DNA of 64,000 bases from SKPS01 sp964469215 (GTDB lineage Bacteria > Bacteroidota > Bacteroidia > Bacteroidales > SKPS01): assembly GCA_964469215.1 (NCBI GenBank), contig CAYXYB010000001.1, positions 248,001 through 312,000 of the forward strand, in the 5' to 3' direction. The stretch's first letter is position 1; every line of letters begins with the position of its first letter. Shown here piece after piece: positions 16,801 to 25,444 of the stretch. The translations under genes and the position numbers were made by a program. Under the pieces are notes generated by a model. The model saw only the letters and a list, made by a program, of their open reading frames with translations, ran no database searches and had not been told where the DNA came from.

Positions 16801-18012
16801 ATGAATAAGAATATCTTAACACTGTTTATTATCTGCATATTTGCAACAGGCCTGCATACCCAGGTAGTGAAAGAAGTATGTGCAGGTGACACCATCGAGT
16901 TATCGGTAACTGTAGCCCTTACAGAAAGCATTCAGTGGCAGCAGTCGCTCGACAGCATAAGTTTTTATGATATACCCGGAGCTACTTTGGCGGTTCACAC
17001 CATTACCGGTGTAATGACAACACGTTTTTACAGAGCACAGATCACAGGGCAGAACTGCGACCCATGGCACACCGAAGTTGTAAAGGTTAACGTGAACCAG
17101 TTGCCGGTGGTGGCAATTACCGGCTTAAACGCTTCATTTTGTTTATCTGCAGGCACTATCACCCTTACCGCAAATCCTGTGGGTGGTACTTTTAGTGGCA
17201 ATGGTGTCACGGGAAATACCTTTATCACAACCTCAGCCGGAGTTGGCACCCATACCATAACCTACGATTATACCGATAATGTTACCGGATGCAGTAACAG
17301 TACCGGCGAAACAACCATTGTAATAAGTCCGCCAACCACCGCCAATGCAGGGCCCGACATCACGGCCACCTCTCTTACTGTGGCGATGGCAGGTAACGCC
17401 CCCACGACAGGAACAGGGTTGTGGACTGTTGCAAGTGGCACCGGCGGCTCTTTTGCGAACGCTTCCAGCCCCACTACCAACTTCACGGGAACACCCAGCA
17501 GCACATACAACCTTATTTGGACAATCTCGAACCCGCCATGCCCCGCAAGCTCGGATACCGTGGGGGTTACCATGCCGGCGGGGCCAAGCCTGCCCTCTGT
17601 TTATTGCGGTACATCATCTGTAACCATTTATGTTCACCCCACCGACAATGCAGGTGCAATGCTTTGGGGTTGTGTCGGTATAACAACCGCTGCCAACGAC
17701 CAGAATAACGGGGCAATCAATACCCCATTGATAGTGCAACTGTGCGGGCTGACTACTGCCGCAGGAATCTGTGACACCCTGGTCTCATATGGCTACTCCG
17801 ACTGGTATCTACCCTCATATAATGAGCTTGAGTGTGTCAGATCCAATGCTGCTGCCATTGGAGGCTTTGCTGCCGATAAGTATTGGTCGTCGAATGAAGG
17901 GGCTGGTATCCTGTATCTGAATGCCTATTATCGCACATTCCCCTCCGGCACCAGTGGCGTCGGAAGCAAGCAAACCGCACTGGCCAGAGTAAGGTGTATA
18001 AGAAGAGACTGA
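16801..18012 (+). CDS. Exported protein with Ig/PKD-like repeats and C-terminal DUF1566-like domain
   Basis: About 403 residues with signal peptide MNKNILTLFIICIFATGLHTQ. An in-frame ATG at 16783 exists, but the purine-rich AGGAAGA upstream of 16801 favours the later start. The middle has Ig-like/PKD-like segments of the kind seen in Bacteroidota surface proteins (LPVVAITGLNASFCLSAG, TANAGPDITATSLTVAMAGN). The C-terminus is a DUF1566/Lcl_C-like domain with SDWYLPSYNELECV and DKYWSSNE, ending RVRCIRRD. I see no T9SS tail, so how it is anchored is unclear. It is probably co-transcribed with the T9SS protein upstream. Confidence 0.8.
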   Translation: MNKNILTLFIICIFATGLHTQVVKEVCAGDTIELSVTVALTESIQWQQSLDSISFYDIPGATLAVHTITGVMTTRFYRAQITGQNCDPWHTEVVKVNVNQLPVVAITGLNASFCLSAGTITLTANPVGGTFSGNGVTGNTFITTSAGVGTHTITYDYTDNVTGCSNSTGETTIVISPPTTANAGPDITATSLTVAMAGNAPTTGTGLWTVASGTGGSFANASSPTTNFTGTPSSTYNLIWTISNPPCPASSDTVGVTMPAGPSLPSVYCGTSSVTIYVHPTDNAGAMLWGCVGITTAANDQNNGAINTPLIVQLCGLTTAAGICDTLVSYGYSDWYLPSYNELECVRSNAAAIGGFAADKYWSSNEGAGILYLNAYYRTFPSGTSGVGSKQTALARVRCIRRD

Positions 18013-18028
18013 CCCGTAAGGAAGCTCT

Positions 18029-18682
18029 TTAGCTCATCCCCTTTCCCACCATCGCTTTGATGATGGCTTCAGCACCATCAGCAATCTGGCTTATGGTTGC
18101 ATCAAGCATATAGCATGGCGTTGAAAACACATTCGTTTTGGGGTCATGTATTACCTCTGCGTGTGTGGTTACCTTATGCTTCGCTCCGGCTTTCTCAACC
18201 TGGTCTATCGTGCCTGCATCACTCCCGATTGTTACGGTAACATCTTCCAGAATGGCCGCTACAATAGCGGGTGCAATGCATAAAGCGCCAATTGGCTTTT
18301 TTGAAGCAGCAAACTGTTTCACTATCCTCTGCAGATCAGGGTTGATGTCACAGTTAGATCCTTCAAACGCAAAGGTAGACAGGTTCTTTGCCACCCCGAA
18401 ACCACCCGGAAGCACAAGAGCATCGTAATACTCCGGTATCATCTTATCCAGAGCCTTGATGTTTCCCCTGGCGATCCTGGCGGATTCAACCAGCACATTC
18501 CTCTTCTCATTCATCTGCTCTCCGGTAAAGTGGTTCACTACATGGTGCTGTGGTATGTCCGGTGCGAAAATGTCGTACTGATGACCCAACCTGTCAATTG
18601 CCAACATGGTAAGTGTAGCCTCATGTATCTCTGCACCGTCGTAAACACCGCAGCCGGCAAGAATTACTGCAAATTTTTTCAT
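18029..18682 (-). CDS. elbB: Isoprenoid biosynthesis glyoxalase ElbB (DJ-1/PfpI superfamily)
   Basis: A 217-residue cytosolic protein matching ElbB along its whole length: AVILAGCGVYDGAEIHEA at the N-terminus, ALVLPGGFGVAKNLSTFAF, and the nucleophile elbow GALCIAP with C135. ElbB is linked to early isoprenoid synthesis and shows glyoxalase activity in E. coli; the physiological substrate is uncertain. It lies 38 bp downstream of the TPR gene on the same strand, possibly in one transcript, and converges on the gene ending at 18012. Confidence 0.94.
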   Translation of the reverse strand: MKKFAVILAGCGVYDGAEIHEATLTMLAIDRLGHQYDIFAPDIPQHHVVNHFTGEQMNEKRNVLVESARIARGNIKALDKMIPEYYDALVLPGGFGVAKNLSTFAFEGSNCDINPDLQRIVKQFAASKKPIGALCIAPAIVAAILEDVTVTIGSDAGTIDQVEKAGAKHKVTTHAEVIHDPKTNVFSTPCYMLDATISQIADGAEAIIKAMVGKGMS

Positions 18683-18720
18683 GATATTTTGTTTTTAATT
18701 ATTGATTGTCAGCGCGATTG

Positions 18721-21700
18721 TTATTTGCTCCGCCACCCTTTTTTGTAGGCACTGCGGAAATACTTGTAAAACTTCTTCCCGCCGGTATATTGCAAAACGG
18801 CAACCTTCCAGGTCGAACCACTGTATTTTGTCCTGTCCTGTTGCCCAAACCGGTATCCGATCTGCTCCTGAAGCAGCCGGGTTTGTTTGGATGGGTACCC
18901 CTTATCTGCCAGCGCATCTATCATTCTGAACGCCTGTGACATATCGTTCTTGTCTTTGTAATAATATGCAGCTGAAAGGATGAAATTGAGGTTTTGTTTC
19001 AGGGCATAGTTGTCGAGGGGTTCATGGTTAAGCCCGAAGTTGCGGAGGCTGCCGTTGTTGTAAAGAGCTTCTGCTTCAACATACCGGCTCAGGGCTTCAC
19101 TGTTACGGTAATCCTTAAGCAGTTTTTCTGAGGCGACCAACTTCTCCTGGTATTTTATTGCAGGTGTAATCCTGTCAAGGTTCCGGTTTGGGAGGCTGTC
19201 GCTAAGATAACATTCGGGGTGTTTTGTGGCTGCCGCCGCGGCAAGTCGCAATTCTTCGCCGGCGCTGATGTATTGCAGCTGTTTCTCAAGCAAAGAAGCT
19301 TTCTCCAGATGTTCGTCAAATATTGCCTGTTGCTGAAGGCATGCTGCACTCACCATCCTGCTCTGTAATGATCTGAAACGTGCCTCAAGCTCTTTGTTAT
19401 CCTGAAGGTCATACTTTGCTCTCATCGTCATGAGTTGTAGCATCTTATCTTTAGTTGCCATATAATTTGCCTGGCCGAGTATCTGCTCAAGCTGGCCGGC
19501 CTCTGCCAGAATGGCCTGCAATGCAGCAGTGCGCCTGTAATCCCTGAGCTTCTTGTCGGCAGTGAACCCACCCTCCTGCTCAAGGGTAAAAGCCTCATCG
19601 AAATGTATCAGTGCCTGCCGGTAGTCCTTCCTGTCGAGCATCGATATACCCGTTTCTATCGCCTGCTGGTAGTTCTTTTGCCTTATCTTACCCAAAACAA
19701 CACCTGCCTCCATTGTCACCGTCACAAAGCTGTTCCACTGCTGACGGTAATTATCAGCCTGCTGCATAATGCCGGAGGCCTGTTCTATTTCTCCACGGCC
19801 GAATGCCTTTTCGGCATCCCCAATCAACGAGTTGTAAACACCCTGCCTGATATTGCTCTCAGTTGTTTGTAAATCCTCAGACATACATCTTATTGGATAC
19901 TTGTCGCACAGATATTTCGCGTTGTCCAGAAGCTCAAGAGCCGAATTGTAGCTTTTAGCCCTGATGGCCTGATCAATGCTGCGGAGTATATCTCTGTAAA
20001 AATCCTCCCCCGTATTGATAAACTTTTGATAGGCAGAACCGGATAACCCGTAATCGTCTATGTAAATCCAAACATCACCAAGGCTCCTGATGGCATCCGA
20101 ATAATCCTGCCTCTTTATCAGGTTATCTATGTTGGTGAGCATCCTCACCCCAATACCTTCACGTGCCTCCATTATCAGATCGGGGATGTTTGTTGTACTC
20201 AGGATGCCAAATTTGTACTGTGACTCAATGGCTCTCTCTAAGACCACTATCGCCCTTTCATAATCCATGACTGACATTTGTCTCCTACCTTCAGAAATGT
20301 ATGCGTTCATAAGGTTGGCCTTATATGCCTCCAGTGCTGTTCTGGAGGTTAGAGAAGGCTTGTTCTGGATAAAACTCATAGCCTCTTTAAGATAAAATTC
20401 TGCTCCCTCAAGATCACGGCTGTTCATTGCCTGCTGCCCTGCCATCAGAAGATCGGTAAACACACCATTTCGGGCTTCGTCCAGCATCCTGTAAAGGTCA
20501 GGCGGAGCTGCAAGTTTGTATTCACCAATCAGCCTGAGGCAGTGGTTTAATACCTCAAATGCCAACGCATACGACCTCCTGTGCAACAATTGCTGCCCGT
20601 AGGTATACAGCTCCATCATGTATTCATACAGCATTTGATTAATGTTGCCTGAGGTGGGCAATCCGTTATATTTCCCCGACTCCTGTATCAATTCGTTGGT
20701 AATAAAACCGATCTTTCTGGAATCATTTTTCCTCATAGCCATCAGGGCCTGGTTGATCATTGAGGCTACATCCAACTCGGTGATCTCTGATCTCCTCTTG
20801 TCGATGTAACCAGGAACAGGAATCTGGGGAGCGTTGTTCCTGATAATTGATGTGAGATCATCGTATCTGTTCAGAGCCTCTTTGTATTTACCCGCTTTAA
20901 CATCTTTTTCCGCTTCCGCTGAAACCCCCTTTGTTATTTTATCAGCAAGCAACAGCGCATGGTCATTGGATCTTATATAAATGCTGTTTTCCTTTTGGTA
21001 TTGCGATGCCCTGTTCAGGGTTTTGAATGCTTCTTCGATTCTGCCCCGCAAATATTCGCGATCAGCATCAGACACCATAGAGAGATATGTTTTCAGGTAT
21101 GATTCCGACAAGGATTTCTGAATCTCATCCAGCAGGGAGTTGATTTCAACTGTAAGCGACCGGTCAGGGTTCATCGTCGAAAGGATACGGTTTGCCCGGG
21201 AGGCAGATTTCTCCAGCCTCCCTTTGCGGAAATCAATATTGGCAATCTGGAAATGTGACCTTGCATGGTTTGGGTTCATTTCCACAGCCTTGTTAAACCA
21301 TAACAGCGCGTTATCATAATCCGCCTTCCGCATAAATTCCATTCCACGGTTGTAATATGCATCATCAAGAGTGCGCAAACCCTGTTGCAAGGCTTCTCTT
21401 GTGTCCTTATACCGGCTTGCGAAGGATTCCAGGGCAGCAGTCAACCCTGCAGGGTCGTTTCTGCTCAGGTTGAGGGCTTGTTGCCAACCCTTTGAAATTA
21501 TGGCATCAATATCCGATTTATAACTTTCGAGTAAATCAAGTTGCTCCCGGTATCTGTCTGGATTATCTGGTTTGATGTTCTGCACCAGCCTGGCCCTCTC
21601 CTTAACCGATGCCGCATCCTTTTCGTACTCCGAAATCTTGTCAAGGAACCTGAAGAGCTGCTCCTGCTGCTCATGAGTATGGAAGAAAAGCAAAAGGGGC

Positions 21701-22260
21701 CTTGGTGAGACCACCTCCGTTATGCGCATCCTCAACCCTTCATGAGGATATTCATCCTGCAGCCTGAAACCAAAGGTCTCAATCCGGTTCTCTTTACTCC
21801 AGGTTGAGATATCACAATTTCTTACAGTATGCTCGAACAGAACCTCACCTGCGGCATCCTGCAACTGAACCCTGAAGTTCATGGCACCGGGTATCAGAAA
21901 TTCAGTAAAGTCATAAACACTTCTGCTTCCGGTATTGATTAATCCCTTAAACTCAATCCACATCTGCAGATGAAGTTCATTTGCGATTTTTTCTATCTGT
22001 ACCTTTTCTGTATATCTTAACTCTTTCCGCCAGGATAAAGGGGGATTGAGCCTCTCAAGCTGACCCATCCGCATGACTATGTTGTTGGTAGGCTCCTTGC
22101 CTTCAAAGGCACCCGGAATGTGTTTCAGGGAAAAACTCTTCTCTGTCTCATGCTGATAAATGATCTCTCCACCTCTCGCATCAACATTCATCCTGCCCGC
22201 CTGAGCACCTGCATACAGGAAGATAAAGGCAAATAAAAGTGAAAACAATACACGTCTCAT
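18721..22260 (-). CDS. Large exported TPR/alpha-solenoid protein of unknown function
   Basis: 1179 residues. A signal peptide (MRRVLFSLLFAFIFLYAGAQA) and a beta-rich N-terminal portion of about 200 residues (GRMNVDARGGEIIYQHE, then ELHLQMWIEFKGL) lead into a long run of tetratricopeptide-like helix pairs. The clearest repeat is YNRGMEFMRKADYDNALLWFNKAVEMNPNH. Others carry the DYxxAI/ALxxLxxA pattern (KDYRQALIHFDEAF, MDYERAIVVLERAIES). There is no lipobox and no T9SS tail, so it is probably periplasmic. I do not recognise a named family. The solenoid implies a scaffold or binding role. Confidence 0.8.
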   Translation of the reverse strand: MRRVLFSLLFAFIFLYAGAQAGRMNVDARGGEIIYQHETEKSFSLKHIPGAFEGKEPTNNIVMRMGQLERLNPPLSWRKELRYTEKVQIEKIANELHLQMWIEFKGLINTGSRSVYDFTEFLIPGAMNFRVQLQDAAGEVLFEHTVRNCDISTWSKENRIETFGFRLQDEYPHEGLRMRITEVVSPRPLLLFFHTHEQQEQLFRFLDKISEYEKDAASVKERARLVQNIKPDNPDRYREQLDLLESYKSDIDAIISKGWQQALNLSRNDPAGLTAALESFASRYKDTREALQQGLRTLDDAYYNRGMEFMRKADYDNALLWFNKAVEMNPNHARSHFQIANIDFRKGRLEKSASRANRILSTMNPDRSLTVEINSLLDEIQKSLSESYLKTYLSMVSDADREYLRGRIEEAFKTLNRASQYQKENSIYIRSNDHALLLADKITKGVSAEAEKDVKAGKYKEALNRYDDLTSIIRNNAPQIPVPGYIDKRRSEITELDVASMINQALMAMRKNDSRKIGFITNELIQESGKYNGLPTSGNINQMLYEYMMELYTYGQQLLHRRSYALAFEVLNHCLRLIGEYKLAAPPDLYRMLDEARNGVFTDLLMAGQQAMNSRDLEGAEFYLKEAMSFIQNKPSLTSRTALEAYKANLMNAYISEGRRQMSVMDYERAIVVLERAIESQYKFGILSTTNIPDLIMEAREGIGVRMLTNIDNLIKRQDYSDAIRSLGDVWIYIDDYGLSGSAYQKFINTGEDFYRDILRSIDQAIRAKSYNSALELLDNAKYLCDKYPIRCMSEDLQTTESNIRQGVYNSLIGDAEKAFGRGEIEQASGIMQQADNYRQQWNSFVTVTMEAGVVLGKIRQKNYQQAIETGISMLDRKDYRQALIHFDEAFTLEQEGGFTADKKLRDYRRTAALQAILAEAGQLEQILGQANYMATKDKMLQLMTMRAKYDLQDNKELEARFRSLQSRMVSAACLQQQAIFDEHLEKASLLEKQLQYISAGEELRLAAAAATKHPECYLSDSLPNRNLDRITPAIKYQEKLVASEKLLKDYRNSEALSRYVEAEALYNNGSLRNFGLNHEPLDNYALKQNLNFILSAAYYYKDKNDMSQAFRMIDALADKGYPSKQTRLLQEQIGYRFGQQDRTKYSGSTWKVAVLQYTGGKKFYKYFRSAYKKGWRSK

Positions 22261-22295
22261 ATATGTTTTGGTTGATTATTCAAAAAAAAGCCCTC

Positions 22296-22303
22296 CAAAA
22301 ATA
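22296..22303 (-). promoter_or_regulatory. -7 box candidate for the TPR gene
   Basis: TATTTTTG on the minus strand, 36 bp before the ATG at 22260. No clear -33 box. Confidence 0.4.
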
Positions 22304-22409
22304 TGATTTTTTATCGGGTAAATGGAATGAATGTATCACTTTGTCACACTCTCTTTTCAGACTGAAGTGATGACATTCCATGTTTGCGAAGCAAGGGGCA
22401 GGGAATAAA

Positions 22410-23129
22410 TCAAAGTGACAGGATATCTCTGATAACCACCGATGCGCACATGCATCCGAACAAAGGTGGCATATAACTTATTGTCCCCACCGTTGATTTC
22501 TTGTTTTGCTCGCCTGACACCTCCACCACAGAATTTCTGTCGGCTTTCTGGGTTGAATACACCACCTTGAATCCTGTACGGATGTCCATCCGGTGGAGCC
22601 TTTTACGGATTATGGCAGCAAGACGGCAGTTGTACGACTTGTCTATATCGTCGACCCTCACTGAGGAAGGATCTGTTTTCCCTCCGCTGCCCATGGAACT
22701 AACCAAAGGCAATCCTGCCTCCAGCGTCTGCCTTATCAGATGTAGCTTCGGAGCCAGAGTGTCGATGGCATCAACCACATAATCGTAGCTATGCGCCATA
22801 ATCACCTCTTTAAGAGCATCATCCTTAAGGTACCTGTCAACAGCTTCAACGTAAATTTCTGGATTTATGTCGAGCAGTCGCTCCTTCATCAGCACCGCCT
22901 TGTTCCTCCCTTCGGTGCTCACAAGCGCAAGAAGCTGCCGGTTACGGTTGGTAGGGTGAATGGTGTCACCATCAACAATGGTAAGCCTGCCAATACCCGT
23001 CCGGCACAGAAGCTCGGCAGCATAAGCACCCACTCCACCCAGACCGGTGACAAGAATATGCAATGTTCTGAGCTTTTCAAGATGGTTTTCTCCAATCAGA
23101 AGGTTTGTGCGTTGTTGCCAGTTGGTCAT
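22410..23129 (-). CDS. tcdA: tRNA threonylcarbamoyladenosine dehydratase TcdA (CsdL)
   Basis: A 239-residue ThiF/E1-like enzyme that ATP-dependently cyclises t6A to ct6A at position 37 of ANN-decoding tRNAs. The nucleotide-binding motif is GLGGVG (29-34), followed by VDGDTIHPTNRNRQ, DAIDTLAPKLHL, and the TcdA-type segments KSYNCRLAAIIRKRLHR and TISYMPPLFGCMCASVVI. Its ATG overlaps the stop of the TatD-family gene (ATGA), giving a gltX-tatD-tcdA run of translation-related genes. Confidence 0.94.
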   Translation of the reverse strand: MTNWQQRTNLLIGENHLEKLRTLHILVTGLGGVGAYAAELLCRTGIGRLTIVDGDTIHPTNRNRQLLALVSTEGRNKAVLMKERLLDINPEIYVEAVDRYLKDDALKEVIMAHSYDYVVDAIDTLAPKLHLIRQTLEAGLPLVSSMGSGGKTDPSSVRVDDIDKSYNCRLAAIIRKRLHRMDIRTGFKVVYSTQKADRNSVVEVSGEQNKKSTVGTISYMPPLFGCMCASVVIRDILSL

Positions 23130-23794
23130 GTGGTGTTCTTGATTTGATTAAAAAAGCTCACGAAATTTTTATGGAGTTGTTCATTTAATTTTTGGAAATC
23201 AATATTTTTTATTGTTGCAATCATTTCGATGACCTCTTTCACCGTAATTTCCGCATCATCGGTTTCAGGGAGGATATTTTCTCCCGGAAGGAAGCGGCAT
23301 GATGCCACAGCATTTGATCTTGGGTTGAAGAGGTGTTTGCCGAACCCGAAGAGGCATCCATGCTGAAGAAAGAGCTCCGCCTCCCTTATGCTTCCATGAT
23401 AGCCATGAAGCAGCCATGGATTTCCGGCAGGCGTGTTCTTCCTGATCTGCAGCAACTCACTCCCGGAACGGACATTGTGTATAATAACCGGTTTTTTGAA
23501 TTCGGATGCCAGCAGTAGCTGTCTTTCAAACACTTCTGTCTGAATTGGAAAAGGAGTACGGGCAAGCCTGTCGAGGCCGCACTCACCAACGGCAACCACA
23601 TTCTTTGCCGTGAGCATATTTTGTAACCTGCTGAAATCCTCTTCAAGCTGCTGTCCCTCACTGATAAACCACGGATGAATGCCCGCGCTGTAAAAGCCGT
23701 TTTCAGGCACCTCAGCAGCATCCTTGTGAAGGTTCATAACTGCTGTCACACCACTCTCCTGAACTCTGTGCGTATGAGCGTTCACATATTTCAT
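23126..23794 (-). CDS. TatD family metal-dependent hydrolase (short form)
   Basis: 222 residues, shorter than the usual 255-265 of TatD DNases. Family features are the N-terminal metal pair H7-T-H9, GIHPWF, VGECGLDRL, VIIHNVRSG, LLHGYHGS and the DDAEITVKEV segment near the C-terminus, where E/D ligands are expected. The predicted role is a cytosolic metal-dependent phosphodiesterase or deoxyribonuclease. It is 40 bp downstream of gltX and overlaps tcdA by 4 bp. Confidence 0.9.
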   Translation of the reverse strand: MKYVNAHTHRVQESGVTAVMNLHKDAAEVPENGFYSAGIHPWFISEGQQLEEDFSRLQNMLTAKNVVAVGECGLDRLARTPFPIQTEVFERQLLLASEFKKPVIIHNVRSGSELLQIRKNTPAGNPWLLHGYHGSIREAELFLQHGCLFGFGKHLFNPRSNAVASCRFLPGENILPETDDAEITVKEVIEMIATIKNIDFQKLNEQLHKNFVSFFNQIKNTT

Positions 23795-23834
23795 ACAGAT
23801 ATAATATCACACCCGATTACACGATTAAACGTTT

Positions 23835-25346
23835 CTAAAGTGCTTCCACCGCCTTGACAATCCGCCTTGCAGCTTCCTCCACCCCGATGGTGGTGATGAT
23901 CTCAAACAGATCAGGCCCTATGGCTTTGCCTACAAGAGCCAGCCTGATGCAGTTCATAACCTGTCCTGTCTTCAGCCCCTTGTCTTTTACATAAACCATC
24001 ACCATCTCCTTTAACTCTGCTGAAACCTTATCCCGATTATCAACCAGAATTCCCCTGATCACATTCAGGTGAATCTTGATATCAGGGCTCCAGTTTTTCG
24101 CAACAACTTCGTTATCATAACTCTCCGGCGCCTTGAAAAAGAACCAGGCTTGTTCATAAAGGTCATTGATAAATTCAACCCGCTCCTTTACCATTTCCAG
24201 CACCATAGCTGCATATTCAGGGGTAGGGGACACACCATGTGTTTGCAGCAAGCTGATGAAATCCCTGGTGAGGGTAGTTTCATCCATCATTCTTATGTAC
24301 TGTTGGTTAAACCATTTTGCCTTCTCAACATCGAACTTAGCCCCCTTTTTGCTGACCCTTTCCAGTGAGAAGACTTCAATAAGCTCTTTCATGGAGAAGA
24401 TCTCCTGTTCTGTACCGGGGTTCCATCCCAGCATCACCAGGAAGTTGACAAAAGCATCGGGCTGGTAACCCGATTCACGGTACCCTGACGACACCTCTCC
24501 GGTGAAAGGATCTGTCCATTCCAATGGAAACACCGGAAAACCAAGCCTGTCGCCGTCACGTTTGCTCAGCTTGCCGTTGCCGTCAGGCTTCAGCAGCAGA
24601 GGCAGATGTGCTAACTCCGGTGCCTTCCACCCGAATGCATCGTAAAGCAACTGGTGCAAAGGAGCCGAAGGGAGCCATTCCTCACCCCTTATAACATGGG
24701 TTATCTCCATGAGATGGTCATCCACTATGTTGGCAAGATGGTATGTGGGCATGCCGTCAGATTTAAACAGAACCTTGTCGTCTAAGGTTGATCCATGAAC
24801 ATGCACCTCTCCTCTGATATGGTCGTTGATATATACGTCAGATTGTTCAGGTATCTTAAACCTTACCACATAAGGAACACCCTCCCGTATCCTCTTCTCC
24901 AGCTCCGACTGACTCAGGGTAAGTGAGTTTTTCATATCCATCCTTATATGATGGTCGTACTGAGGGTTTGCCACACCCCTGGCAGACAGCATATGTCTCA
25001 TCTGCTCCAGCTCCTCAGGAGTGTCGAATGCATAATATGCCTGCCCGGTGTTGAGAAGAATATCAACATATTCACGGTACATCTCCTGCCTCTCCGACTG
25101 ACGGTATGGTACGTGGGAGCCACCAATGTGCACCCCCTCGTCGAAACCAACCCCGCACCATGCAAGTGCCTCTATTATGTAAGCCTCAGCTCCGGGAACA
25201 TATCGGGTGCGGTCGGTGTCTTCGATACGCAGGATCATCTCACCATTGTGCTTACGTGCAAACAGGTAATTATACAAGGCTGTCCGTACTCCGCCTATAT
25301 GCAGCGGGCCGGTTGGGCTGGGGGCAAAACGTACTCGTACTGGCAT
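23835..25346 (-). CDS. gltX: Glutamyl-tRNA synthetase
   Basis: A 503-residue class I aminoacyl-tRNA synthetase that charges tRNA-Glu. The HIGH-type motif is PSPTGPLHIGGVRTALYNYLF near the N-terminus, IEDTDRTRY follows, and the KMSKS-equivalent is KLSKRDGDRLGFPVFP. The C-terminal anticodon-binding region is helical. Length fits. It is the first gene of a probable gltX-tatD-tcdA operon with a promoter box 24 bp upstream. Confidence 0.97.
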   Translation of the reverse strand: MPVRVRFAPSPTGPLHIGGVRTALYNYLFARKHNGEMILRIEDTDRTRYVPGAEAYIIEALAWCGVGFDEGVHIGGSHVPYRQSERQEMYREYVDILLNTGQAYYAFDTPEELEQMRHMLSARGVANPQYDHHIRMDMKNSLTLSQSELEKRIREGVPYVVRFKIPEQSDVYINDHIRGEVHVHGSTLDDKVLFKSDGMPTYHLANIVDDHLMEITHVIRGEEWLPSAPLHQLLYDAFGWKAPELAHLPLLLKPDGNGKLSKRDGDRLGFPVFPLEWTDPFTGEVSSGYRESGYQPDAFVNFLVMLGWNPGTEQEIFSMKELIEVFSLERVSKKGAKFDVEKAKWFNQQYIRMMDETTLTRDFISLLQTHGVSPTPEYAAMVLEMVKERVEFINDLYEQAWFFFKAPESYDNEVVAKNWSPDIKIHLNVIRGILVDNRDKVSAELKEMVMVYVKDKGLKTGQVMNCIRLALVGKAIGPDLFEIITTIGVEEAARRIVKAVEAL

Positions 25347-25369
25347 GGCTTCATCTGGTATTGTCTGGC

Positions 25370-25404
25370 AAAATTAAAGAAAAAGACCACATGGAGACCC
25401 AAAC
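25370..25404 (-). promoter_or_regulatory. Promoter candidate for gltX
   Basis: TAATTTTG (-7, 25370-25377) on the minus strand, with GTTTG at 25400-25404 after a 22-bp spacer, slightly longer than usual. The -7 box lies 24 bp before the ATG. Confidence 0.45.
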
Positions 25405-25444
25405 GTGAATAACGGCGATTTCTTATTTTGAGGTGCCTGGTCCC

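Noticed and set aside
22261..22409. Possible small RNA between the TPR and tcdA genes
   Set aside because: Only a promoter -7 box for the TPR gene is visible; no stable fold was seen.
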